Shown: piece after piece, positions 1 to 7,880 of the stretch
Position numbering within the stretch: the first letter of the stretch is position 1
Layout: each line of letters starts with the position of its first letter
Origin: Nitrospirales bacterium
GTDB taxonomy: Bacteria; Nitrospirota; Nitrospiria; Nitrospirales; UBA8639
Assembly: GCA_022825885.1 (NCBI GenBank)
Contig: JAJDVY010000021.1
Coordinates: forward strand, 1 to 64,000
Length of the DNA stretch: 64,000 bases
Direction of reading: 5' to 3'
The notes under the pieces: generated by a model
Databases searched by the model: none
Seen by the model: only the letters and a program-made list of their open reading frames with translations
Told to the model about the DNA's origin: nothing
Translations under genes and position numbers: made by a program

Positions 1-58
1 TCTCGGCCTGGCGCAACACAAACCCGATCTGCTCCTCCGAGTACCGCTTCTTTTTCAT
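1..58 (-). CDS. IS3-family transposase OrfA, N-terminus only (runs off window start)
   Basis: The reverse strand reads MKKKRYSEEQIGFVLRQAE from an ATG at 58-56, the typical start of the helix-turn-helix OrfA protein of IS3-family elements of the IS407 type. A strong purine-rich ribosome site (AGGAGGGG) lies about 8 bases upstream, at 68-75. The rest of the protein lies outside the window. The sequence behind the start, to roughly position 120, is probably the terminal part of this element. It is separate from the second IS3-type element at 293-1580. Confidence 0.75.
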   Translation of the reverse strand, partial: MKKKRYSEEQIGFVLRQAE

Positions 59-355
59 GGCACATTGCCCCTCCTTTCTTCAGGTCAATTTTGCCAGAAA
101 ATCACCTCTCTGTCGGATCAATTTTCGGGTTGCAGACCAAAGACAGGATCAAATCATGGACGGCACAGAAAAAGTCGTGAGACATCTGGAAATGACCCAA
201 ACCGTTATCAACCGTTTGGGAAGCAACTCTTTCCTGTTAAAAGGCTGGAGCATGACCCTCATTGTTACTGCGATGGTTTTAATCGCCAGATATGAGAGGT
301 GGCTCGACTATTTTGAACAGTTTGCAGGCTGTTGATAAGTGGATCTCCGCTCTGG

Positions 356-1183
356 TTATGCCGCCGCCTGGATGGGCTTAGGCTGGTTGAAATAGACTTG
401 GTCGGGCGTTTGCCCGTCCAGGGCTGAATGTGGTCTGCACCGGTTGTAGAAGGCCAGATAGCGATCCAGCCCGCTTCGCGCCTCCGAGACACTGCGATAG
501 GCCCGGAGGTAGACTTCCTCATATTTGATCGTCCGCCACAGCCGTTCGACTACGACATTATCGCGCCACGCGCCCTTGCCATCCATGCTAATCGCGATCT
601 GGGCCGTCTGTAAAGCCTGGATAAAAGCCACCGAGGTGAACTGGCTGCCCTGATCCGTGTTCATGATCTCCGGCGGGCCATGCCGCGCCAGGGCGTCGCG
701 CAACGCCGCCACGCACGGCCCCGTCTCCAGCGTAATCGAGCGCCGCCAAGCGAGTGCCTTGCGGCTGAACCAGTCGAGGACCACCACCAGATACACAAAC
801 CCCCGCGCCATCGGGACATAGGTGATATCCATCGCCCAGACGTGGTTGGGGCGAGTGATCATCAACTGTCTTAAGAGATACGGATAGATCTGCTGCCCTG
901 GGGTCGGGTGCGAGGTCGTCGGGCGGCGCTAGAGGGCCACGATCCCCATCCGCTTCATCAGCGTGGCGACGTGCCGGCGGCCCACCACATGGCCGTCCTG
1001 CCGGAGCAAGCCTCTCAGCATCCGGCTGCCCGCAAAGGGATACGCCAACGGTAACGCATCCAGCCGGCGCATCACGGCCAGATCGGCCGCTGAAGGGGGC
1101 CGGCGCGGGTCATACACACTGCCCCGACTGATGCCCAAGAGCCGGGCTTGACGGCTAACACTCAAACGGTGCGTGTGGTCCAT
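356..1183 (-). pseudogene. IS3-family transposase OrfB, interrupted by an in-frame TAG
   Basis: The frame opens at 1183 with an HTH_21-type domain (LSVSRQARLLGISRGSVYDPRR) and reaches GIVAL, where TAG at 929-931 replaces the tyrosine codon usual in this family. Beyond it the same frame continues open to 356 and carries the DDE integrase core: MDITYV, NTDQGSQFTS and the E of VERLWRTIKYEEVY. All catalytic acidic residues are therefore intact, and one substitution separates the two halves. Without readthrough the element cannot make full-length OrfB. A sequencing error is the alternative. Confidence 0.85.
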
Positions 1184-1494
1184 CAGCGTCTTGCGCTCGG
1201 CAACAGACCGGCTTTGCTGAGCGCACCTTCTAAAAAATCGTTCTCCAGGGTCAATTGCCCGATTTTCGCATGCAGCGCGGTGACCTCGGACTCAGGGGCC
1301 GCCGCCTGCTTCCCCGCGCCCTCGAAGACATCCGGCATGCCCGCCAGGAGTTGGGCCTTCCACGGCTTGATTTGGTTCGGATGCACGTCAAACTGCTGGG
1401 CGAGTTCTGCCAGCGTCTGGTCCCCACGGATAGCCGCTAGCGCCACCTTGGCCTTCAAGGCCGGGCTATGGTTTCGGCGTGGTCGTCTCATCAT
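1183..1494 (-). CDS. IS3-family transposase OrfA (HTH, transposase_8 type)
   Basis: This 103-residue protein has the N-terminal helix-turn-helix of IS3-family OrfA (SPALKAKVALAAIRGDQTLAEL, followed by QFDVHPNQIKPWKAQLL) and a C-terminal heptad-like stretch (ALHAKIGQLTLENDFLEGAL) that normally serves as the leucine zipper. A clear AGGAGG precedes the start; the second ATG at 1491 has slightly better spacing. Its stop codon overlaps the start of OrfB as TGATG, so OrfB could be translated by termination-reinitiation. A programmed -1 frameshift, usual in this family, would be an alternative route to OrfAB and was not examined base by base. Confidence 0.85.
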   Translation of the reverse strand: MMRRPRRNHSPALKAKVALAAIRGDQTLAELAQQFDVHPNQIKPWKAQLLAGMPDVFEGAGKQAAAPESEVTALHAKIGQLTLENDFLEGALSKAGLLPSARR

Positions 1495-1586
1495 GATTCC
1501 TCCTCATGGACGGCAATAATGCCGCTCGGGAGCAGAAATGTCACTTATCCCCCTTGTTCAGATTTCCCAAGCCACCTCTATTGACT

Positions 1587-2079
1587 ATGACAAAAAGACA
1601 AGTTTTTTATAGTTTTCATTACAACCCGGATAGTTGGCGCGCATCACAAGTGCGCAACATAGGAGCTATTGAGGGCAACAACCCTGTTTCTGACAATGAA
1701 TGGGAAACAATTACAAAGGGAGGGGATAACGCGATTAAGCGATGGATAAATGACCAGATGAAATATAGGTCATGCACTGTTGTTCTTGTAGGAAGCAATA
1801 CCGCAAACAGAAAGTGGATCAATTATGAAATAGTCAAATCATGGGATGACGGCAAGGGTGTTGTTACATGGATTGAAAGATCAAGACGGCCATATATCTC
1901 AAAAAGGGGGAAGTCCTTTTAGTTACATAGGTTATGGCAATACTGGCAAAAAATTGTCCTCAATAGTCAAGTGCTACGATCCTCAAGGAAGCAACAGCAA
2001 AGACAGGTATGCTTGGATTTCAAAGCATCTATCTAATGCAGTAGAAGAAGCCATCCGTATACGAAATCAATGCAAATGA
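1587..2079 (+). pseudogene. TIR-like (DUF1863/MTH538-type) protein, frameshifted
   Basis: From ATG 1587 the protein reads MTKRQVFYSFHYNPDSW, then GDNAIKRWINDQMKYRSCTVVLVGSNTANRKWINYEI, which matches the layout of TIR-like DUF1863 proteins (a beta strand with FFSFHY, then KRWI, then VVLIG and RKWVNYEI). Near 1860-1868 the reading frame is lost. The expected continuation (HGLKDQDGHISQKGGSPFSYIGYG to AVEEAIRIRNQCK) is in the next frame and ends at 2079. A small deletion in the strand before HGLKD best explains this. There is no ribosome site, because the IS end abuts the start. Base composition is AT-richer than the core genes, which suggests transfer. Such proteins occur in defence contexts; function here is unproven and probably lost. 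Confidence 0.7.
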
Positions 2080-2155
2080 AGGAAGCTTTGTCGGCAGTAT
2101 ATGAGAAATCTCCGCAAAGATACATCGGGTACGTAGAGGAACTAGCCGGCAAAAC

Positions 2156-2268
2156 CATAGCGTCACCATAGCAAAAACATAGCAATTTCATAGCAAAAAT
2201 AGCAGAAGTATAGCAAGGCATAGCAATGGCATAGCAAATTCATAGCAAACATAGCATTTTCATAGCAA
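2156..2268. repeat. Helically phased array of eleven CATAGCAA-type repeats
   Basis: CATAG-type units start at 2156, 2167, 2178, 2189, 2198, 2209, 2219, 2230, 2241, 2250 and 2261, so spacing is 11, 11, 11, 9, 11, 10, 11, 11, 9 and 11 bases. Most units are CATAGCAA; the first is CATAGCGT, and there are TATAGCAA, AATAGCAG and CATAGCAT variants. An inverted copy (TTGCTATA) lies at about 2299-2306, inside a small inverted repeat (CCTGTCTT at 2283 with AAAACAGG at 2305-2312). Period and direct orientation resemble iterons or an operator array. The array sits in the 2080-2313 gap, which shows no coding potential. Confidence 0.75.
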
Positions 2269-2313
2269 AAACATCTTCTAAGCCTGTCTTACTATGTTTT
2301 GCTATAAAACAGG

Positions 2314-2540
2314 ATAACCCCACATCCGTTATTCAAAGGCAAAACCGCCTGCGAGGTGGCGGGAGATGCTGTTTTCGACCATTTTGCCGATGCCGGGAAA
2401 ATGGTCTACCTCGGCTCAGGGGGCCAGCGGGGAGTGCCTGACATGATGCTCCCCACCACGCCTGCTACCTGATCGCCAGGAACGGCGGTCCCCGCAAAGA
2501 GGAAATCTCCTTTAAAAACCCGCATTCATTTGAGTTAAGA
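2314..2540 (+). pseudogene. Fragment of a DinD-like (damage-inducible protein D) gene
   Basis: One frame gives PHPLFKGKTACEVAGDAV, then FDHFADAGKMVYLGSGGQRGVPDMML. A second frame continues HACYLIARNGGPRKEEISF. This is the order seen in DinD family proteins (ACE..G, DHF, KMV.LGS, DV.L.RYACYL, QNGDP). The N-terminus and the C-terminal half are missing, and the frame breaks near 2445-2455. In many genomes dinD-type genes lie inside type I restriction-modification operons, which fits the hsdR downstream. No start codon or ribosome site is apparent, so it is surely nonfunctional. Confidence 0.65.
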
Positions 2541-2595
2541 AGATGGCGTTTACTGCATGATTATTTGTTCAATAATTTGATCAAAATTGTTTTGT

Positions 2596-2619
2596 ATATT
2601 GAACAAAATTGTTCAATAT
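2596..2619. promoter_or_regulatory. Perfect 24-bp palindrome upstream of the DUF4143 ATPase gene
   Basis: ATATTGAACAA (2596-2606) and its exact reverse complement (2609-2619) are separated by AA. A further half-site, TTGTTCAATA, lies at 2565-2574. The palindrome ends 16 bases before the first likely ATG (2636) of the ATPase gene. A symmetric site at this distance is a good candidate operator for a dimeric regulator, possibly controlling the ATPase-hsdR-DUF45 unit. The regulator is unknown. Confidence 0.55.
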
Positions 2620-2635
2620 TATAAAGTCTCGGGAA

Positions 2636-3841
2636 ATGGCGAGAATGAAATTCATCAGACCGCAGGCAAGGGAGTTGGCGAAACGCCTGAAGGAACCCCG
2701 CCGGTTTATTCAGTCCATATCGGGATCACGGCAGGTGGGCAAGACGACCCTTGCCTTGCAAGTGGCCGAGCGTAATAACCTGCCCTATCATTTTGCCAGT
2801 GCGGATGAACCGACCTTGCGCGACGGTCACGGTTGGATTGTCCGTCAATGGATTGAGGCGCGACATCTAACGCGACGGTCAAAAAGAAAAGGGGCCTTGC
2901 TGATATTGGATGAAATTCAAAAAATTCCGCAATGGTCTTCAGTCGTCAAATCTCTTTGGGATGAGGACACGAGAAAAAAAACACCCGTCAAGGTGGTGTT
3001 GCTGGGTTCGGCTCCGCTGTTGATGGGGCGGGGCCTTGCGGAAAGTCTTGCCGGGCGTTTTGAAATCCTGCATTTGCCACATTGGAGTTTCTCTGAAATG
3101 AAACGGGCTTTTGGGTGGGATTTGGAACAATATCTTTTTTATGGCGCCTATCCCGGAGCGGCTCCCTTCATAAAGGAGCAGGCACGTTGGTCGGAATATA
3201 TAAAGAATTCCCTGATGGAAACAACGATTTCCCATGACGTCATCTTGCTTTCTCGGGTTGACAAACCCGCGTTGCTTCGTCGCCTGTTTGAACTCGGTTG
3301 CGCCTACTCGGGACAAATTCTTTCTTACAGAAAAATAGCCGGACAACTGCAAGACAAAGGAAACGTCACCACCTTGGCTCACTATCTTGATTTACTCGAG
3401 GGAACGGGAACGATTGCCGGACTGCAAAAGTATTCTGGCAGCATGGTGGCAAGTCGCCGGTCAATTCCTAAACTTCAAGTGTTTAATACCGCCTTGATAA
3501 CGGCACAATTCGGCATGGATTGGCATCATGAGATGGAAGATGGAAAAATGCCCGGACGGCTAGTGGAGTCCGCAGTGGGGGCGTATTTGCTTAATGCCAC
3601 TGTCGGCGAGGGGATGAACCTGTTTTATTGGCGCGAAAACAACCGTGAAGTGGATTTTGTCTTGCGCCAGGGAAAGAAAATTGTGGCAATTGAAGTGAAA
3701 AGCGGCAGAATCCCTTCTTCTTTTCCCGGCTTGGATGATTTTGTCAAAAGGTTTAATCCGACAAGGACTTTAATAGTCGGCGAGGGCGGTATTTCTCTGG
3801 AACGCTTTCTGTCAACACCCGTTGAATACTGGATACAATAA
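2636..3841 (+). CDS. AAA-type ATPase with C-terminal DUF4143
   Basis: The P-loop GSRQVGKTT lies at residues 30-38 and Walker B LLILDEIQ follows near residue 89. The C-terminal part ends with a nuclease-like fold segment (REVDFVL, then IVAIEVKSG), as usual for the AAA_14/DUF4143 family. The first ATG is at 2636; 2645 is an in-frame alternative. The stop codon is followed at once by the hsdR start (TAAATG), so the two are translationally linked. The cellular role of this family is not well established. Its place in a restriction operon suggests recruitment as an accessory gene. Confidence 0.85.
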   Translation: MARMKFIRPQARELAKRLKEPRRFIQSISGSRQVGKTTLALQVAERNNLPYHFASADEPTLRDGHGWIVRQWIEARHLTRRSKRKGALLILDEIQKIPQWSSVVKSLWDEDTRKKTPVKVVLLGSAPLLMGRGLAESLAGRFEILHLPHWSFSEMKRAFGWDLEQYLFYGAYPGAAPFIKEQARWSEYIKNSLMETTISHDVILLSRVDKPALLRRLFELGCAYSGQILSYRKIAGQLQDKGNVTTLAHYLDLLEGTGTIAGLQKYSGSMVASRRSIPKLQVFNTALITAQFGMDWHHEMEDGKMPGRLVESAVGAYLLNATVGEGMNLFYWRENNREVDFVLRQGKKIVAIEVKSGRIPSSFPGLDDFVKRFNPTRTLIVGEGGISLERFLSTPVEYWIQ

Positions 3842-6800
3842 ATGCGCGGTTTTCAATTCAGCGAAAAATACCTGTGCCAAATCCCCGCTCTCCAGGAACT
3901 GGTCAACCTCGGCTACGAGTACCTGACGCCGGAACAGGTTTTTCAGGCGAGGCGAAAGAAATTCGGCGACGTTTTGCTGGAAAACATCCTGAGCCGGCAG
4001 ATCAAGAAGATCAATCGCATCAATTACAAAGGCCGCGAGTACCGGTTCAGCGAAGAGAACGTCCAGTCCGCCATCCAGAAAATCAAGAACGTCCAATACG
4101 CCGGACTGCTGAAAACCAATGAGACGGTCTACGATCTGCTGACCCTCGGCACCGCGATGGAGCAGTCCATCGAGGGCGACACCAAGAGTTTCACCTTGAA
4201 CTACGTTGACTGGAGGGCTCCGACCAACAACGCGTTTCACGTGACTGCGGAGTTTCCCGTTGAGAGAACGCGCAGTACCGAAACCGCTCGCCCGGATATC
4301 GTCCTGTTCGTGAACGGCATTCCGTTTGTGGTGATTGAATGCAAATCTCCGGGCGAAAAAGTAGAAGCGGCCATCTCCCAGACTATCCGCAACCAGACCG
4401 AGGAGTATATTCCCCGGCTTTTCATCTATGCCCAATTGTTGCTGTCGATCAACAAAAACGACGCCCGATACGCCACGGTTGGAACGGAACAGAAATTCTG
4501 GAGTCTCTGGAGGGAAAAAGAGGACAGCGATCAGGACGTGGAGCAGGCCGTCCACGCGCCGCTTACAGAAGAAACGAAAAACGCCCTGTTCTCCGGCGAC
4601 TTCGCTTCCGCCCGCCGCTATTTCGACGAATTGGGAGACCGGCAGATCACGGAGCAGGACCGGGCCATCTACAGCCTCTGCCGGCCGGAAAGGCTGATGG
4701 AACTCTCCCGCCTGTTTACGCTTTTTGACGCGGGCAAAAAGAAAATTGCGCGCTACCAACAGTTTTTTGTGGTGCGCTCGGCTTTGCAGCGCGTCAAGGC
4801 GTTCGACAATGAGGGACGGCGAAAAGGCGGCATGATCTGGCATACGCAGGGCTCGGGAAAATCCCTGACCATGGTCTGGCTTGCGCGTCTTCTGGCCATG
4901 GATAGGGAGATCACCAATCCGCGCCTCATCATGGCAACGGACAGGAAAGACCTGGACCGGCAAACTGAAAAAGTTTTCAGGCAGTGCGGGATCGAGCCGG
5001 AGCGGGCGGCAACCGGACGGGAACTCCTCGAATTGATCAGGTCGAACACGCCCGTGGTGACGACCCTGGTGCATAAATTCGACAAGGCGTTGAATGCCGG
5101 TGGGATGAGTGATGACGACCCTAACGTTTTCGTGCTGGTCGATGAAAGCCACCGCACCCAGTTCGGGAACCTTTCGGCACGAATGCGTCAGATGCTGTCA
5201 AAGGCCTGCTACCTCGGGTTTACGGGCACCCCGCTTACCAATGAGCAGAAAAACAACTTTTTCAAATTCGGGGGATTGATCGAGCCCTCTTATTCCGTCC
5301 GCCAAGCCCTGGATGACGCGGCAATTGTACCGCTCCTGTACGAAGGACGTCACGTGGAGATGGAGCAGGACAAAGCCGCCGTTGACCTGTGGTTTGAACG
5401 ATACACGGCTGACCTTAGTGAAAAACAGAAAGCCGATCTGAAGAAAAAATATTCACGCGCGAATACACTCAACAAGGCGAAGAGGGTCGTCTATATGCGC
5501 GCCTTCGACATCAGCGAACATTATCGCGCGAACTGGCAAGACACGGGTTTCAAGGCGCAACTGGTTGCGCCGGACAAGGTCACAGCCATTCACTATCACC
5601 AGTTTATGAAAGAAATAGACGCTGTTTCTTCCGAAGTGGTGATCTCCCCGCCCGATATGCGAGAGGGCTTTCAAGAGGTTGATGAAGCGCCGAATTCCGA
5701 CGTTCGGATTTTCTGGGACAGGATGATGGACCGCTTTGGCTCGGACACCCAATACTCGGAAACCCTTATCAAGCGTTTCAAACACGCCGAAGAGCCTGAA
5801 ATCTTAATCGTGGTGGACAAACTTCTGACCGGCTTCGACGCACCGGTCAACAGCGTTCTCTATCTCTGCAGAAAACTGCGCGAGCACACGCTGCTCCAAG
5901 CCATTGCGCGCGTCAACCGGCTGCATGAAGGCAAGGATTTCGGTTACATCGTGGACTACGAAGGCATCCTCGGGGAACTGAACACGGCTTTGACGATGTA
6001 TGACGCGCTGGAAGGGTTTGAGGAAAAGGATCTGGAAGAAACACTGGTTTCCGTCAATGAACAGATCGACAAACTGCCGCAGAAGCACTCCCATCTTTGG
6101 GACGTGTTCAGGGAGGTCAAGAACCAGGCCGATGAAGAAGAGTATGAACGGCTTTTGGGCGATGATGAACGGAGAGACGACTTTTACAGGCTGCTTGCGG
6201 AATATGCCAAGTCCCTTGGTATCGCCCTTTCCTCCCACAAGTTTTTAACAGACACGGACGAGACAATCCTGCGGCAGTACCGGGAAGATTTGAAACGGCT
6301 TGAAAAACTGAGGCGGTCGGTGAAACTGCGCTATGCCGATATCGTTGATTACAGGGACCACGAACCGAAAATCAAAAAGCTCCTGGATACCCATATTCAA
6401 GCCAACAGGGTTACGCAAATCAACGAGCCGGAGAACATTTTTCACGGCCTCCCGACGGGCGAAAGCGGACCGGAAGTCGAGTACGGGAGCAAAACCGAAG
6501 CCTCACGGGCCGATCGCATCGCCCACCTGATGAAGCGCACCATCAGCGAAAAAATGGAGGAAGACCCGGCCTTTTACCAAAAGTTTTCAAACCTGATCCA
6601 ACAGGTCATTGACGAGTTCAGGGCAGAGCGGATCTCCGGCCTGGAATACCTGGATAAGGTTTCCAGGCTGAAAAAAGACTTCGACAGCCGGGGCAATGAG
6701 GACGTGCCCGAGAAACTGAGGCTCAACAGGGACGCCGCGGCGTTTTTCGGTGTCATTAAACCTGTTTTTGAAACCTGCGCGGCCGGTACGTGCGATGAGC

Positions 6801-7021
6801 ATTCGGCGGATACGGCTCTTGCCATCCACGACATTCTGCAACGTCACGGCAAAGTGCATTTCTGGGACGACCCGGATGCGCGAAACAGCGCCATTAACGA
6901 CATTGAGGACTACCTGTACGACGAAGTGAAAGCCAAAAGAGGCATTGATCTCGGCAACGAACAACTGGATGAGATTATCGAGCGGAGCATGAGGATTGCC
7001 CGCAACAGGATGTACGGATGA
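3842..7021 (+). CDS. hsdR: Type I restriction endonuclease subunit R
   Basis: This 1059-residue protein has the HsdR order. The N-terminal PD-(D/E)XK nuclease has D152 in RPDIVLF and E166-x-K168 in VIECKSP. The superfamily 2 translocase has motif I TQGSGKS near residue 335, motif II VDESHR near 426 and motif III GFTGTPL near 460. It continues to a helical C-terminal region and looks intact. It should cut DNA after ATP-driven translocation, but only in complex with HsdM and HsdS, neither of which is in the window. It is followed by a DUF45 gene with ATGA overlap, an arrangement common in type I loci. Confidence 0.92.
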   Translation: MRGFQFSEKYLCQIPALQELVNLGYEYLTPEQVFQARRKKFGDVLLENILSRQIKKINRINYKGREYRFSEENVQSAIQKIKNVQYAGLLKTNETVYDLLTLGTAMEQSIEGDTKSFTLNYVDWRAPTNNAFHVTAEFPVERTRSTETARPDIVLFVNGIPFVVIECKSPGEKVEAAISQTIRNQTEEYIPRLFIYAQLLLSINKNDARYATVGTEQKFWSLWREKEDSDQDVEQAVHAPLTEETKNALFSGDFASARRYFDELGDRQITEQDRAIYSLCRPERLMELSRLFTLFDAGKKKIARYQQFFVVRSALQRVKAFDNEGRRKGGMIWHTQGSGKSLTMVWLARLLAMDREITNPRLIMATDRKDLDRQTEKVFRQCGIEPERAATGRELLELIRSNTPVVTTLVHKFDKALNAGGMSDDDPNVFVLVDESHRTQFGNLSARMRQMLSKACYLGFTGTPLTNEQKNNFFKFGGLIEPSYSVRQALDDAAIVPLLYEGRHVEMEQDKAAVDLWFERYTADLSEKQKADLKKKYSRANTLNKAKRVVYMRAFDISEHYRANWQDTGFKAQLVAPDKVTAIHYHQFMKEIDAVSSEVVISPPDMREGFQEVDEAPNSDVRIFWDRMMDRFGSDTQYSETLIKRFKHAEEPEILIVVDKLLTGFDAPVNSVLYLCRKLREHTLLQAIARVNRLHEGKDFGYIVDYEGILGELNTALTMYDALEGFEEKDLEETLVSVNEQIDKLPQKHSHLWDVFREVKNQADEEEYERLLGDDERRDDFYRLLAEYAKSLGIALSSHKFLTDTDETILRQYREDLKRLEKLRRSVKLRYADIVDYRDHEPKIKKLLDTHIQANRVTQINEPENIFHGLPTGESGPEVEYGSKTEASRADRIAHLMKRTISEKMEEDPAFYQKFSNLIQQVIDEFRAERISGLEYLDKVSRLKKDFDSRGNEDVPEKLRLNRDAAAFFGVIKPVFETCAAGTCDEHSADTALAIHDILQRHGKVHFWDDPDARNSAINDIEDYLYDEVKAKRGIDLGNEQLDEIIERSMRIARNRMYG

Positions 7022-7728
7022 GCCGGATGGCGGAGTCAATCGCGTATGGACGGGAGACGATTACTTTTGACGTCCTGCACTGTAAGAGAAAAACCATGGA
7101 GATTGCCGTCCACCCGGACAAATCCGTTGTGGTGAAAGCTCCGCTTGGAAGCGATTTGGAAGAGGTTGTCCGCAGGGTACGGAGGCGCGCCGGGTGGATT
7201 CATCGTCAGATTCTTTACTTTGAGCAGTTTGAGCCGAAAACTCCGCCACGCCGCCACGTGAGTGGAGAATCCCATCTTTATCTTGGACGAAAATACCGGC
7301 TGAAAATCAGGAGATCCCACACCCCGCAGGTATTGTTAAAGAGCGGATATTTCCATATTCAGGCTCCAACCCTATCCCCCGGCCATGTTCAAAAACTGCT
7401 TGAAGCGTGGTATTTCAAAAAAGCCTCAACCTGCTTTCAGGACGTCTTTCACCAGTGTTGGGAAAAGTTCAAAAAAAACACCGTTGCCAAGCCGGACCTG
7501 AAGATACGAAAAATGAAGGCGCGGTGGGGAAGCCTGTCAACAAACGGCCGGTTGACGCTCAATCCGGACCTCATCAAAGCCCCGAAAGAATGCATTGAAT
7601 ACGTCGTGATTCACGAGCTTTGCCATCTTTCACACCGGCAGCACGATTCCGATTTTTACAAACTGCTGGACCGCTGCCTGCCGGACTGGGTTCAAAGAAA
7701 ACATAAACTGGAATTGGCTCTGGTTTAG
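7018..7728 (+). CDS. DUF45 (YgjP/M48-like) zinc metallopeptidase
   Basis: The protein has 236 residues with the zinc motif HELCH at 199-203 and a conserved KMKARWGS segment at 166-172, both typical of the YgjP/DUF45 family. It overlaps the end of hsdR by four bases and must be co-translated with it. Such genes are frequent next to hsdR, and their substrate is unknown. The ribosome site lies within hsdR. The protein is complete and probably cytoplasmic, as no signal peptide is seen. Confidence 0.88.
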   Translation: MSRMAESIAYGRETITFDVLHCKRKTMEIAVHPDKSVVVKAPLGSDLEEVVRRVRRRAGWIHRQILYFEQFEPKTPPRRHVSGESHLYLGRKYRLKIRRSHTPQVLLKSGYFHIQAPTLSPGHVQKLLEAWYFKKASTCFQDVFHQCWEKFKKNTVAKPDLKIRKMKARWGSLSTNGRLTLNPDLIKAPKECIEYVVIHELCHLSHRQHDSDFYKLLDRCLPDWVQRKHKLELALV

Positions 7729-7880
7729 CCGTCCGGCGCATGCGTCGCCGCGTCATCGGCAATCCGATCTGCGCGAAGCGTTCCTTGATTCCCGCGTTGC
7801 CGGTACAGTAACGTGAGCCCTCCGTATTTGTGAAAACGAAACCCTGAACATGTTCGATTGTTGAAAAAGGAGTGGCAGGG
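7729..7880. other. Junction between accessory region and core genes
   Basis: No convincing gene. The minus strand from 7845 to 7740 reads FTNTEGSRYCTGNAGIKERF followed by AQIGLPMTRRRMRR, which looks like a coding remnant, but I do not recognise the family and it lacks a start. A good ribosome site (AAAAAGGAG, 7864-7871) belongs to dapL. Confidence 0.35.

Larger units (their letters stand above)
293..1580 (-). mobile_element. IS3-family insertion sequence, about 1.29 kb, with imperfect terminal inverted repeats
   Basis: Two transposase reading frames on the minus strand are bounded by inverted repeats. AGAGGTGGCT at 295-304 recurs inverted at 1570-1579. Further inside each end, TGAACA and then GATAAGTG recur inverted with unequal spacing (314-319 and 334-341 on the left, about 1543-1563 on the right), so the terminal repeats reach about 45 bp imperfectly. 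Exact ends and the target duplication cannot be fixed by eye. The right end stops about 7 bases before the start codon of the TIR-like gene, so the insertion probably removed that gene's promoter and ribosome site. Confidence 0.75.

Noticed and set aside
2156-2268. CRISPR array
   Set aside because: Units are 8 bases with 1-3 base gaps; there are no spacers of protein-binding or phage length and no cas genes.
2587-2775. 62-codon plus-strand frame at the start of the ATPase gene
   Set aside because: It overlaps the ATPase gene in another frame and spans the palindrome; no motif.
7740-7845. Minus-strand reading FTNTEGSRYCTGNAG
   Set aside because: It looks protein-like but lacks a start, overlaps the dapL leader and matches no family I can name.
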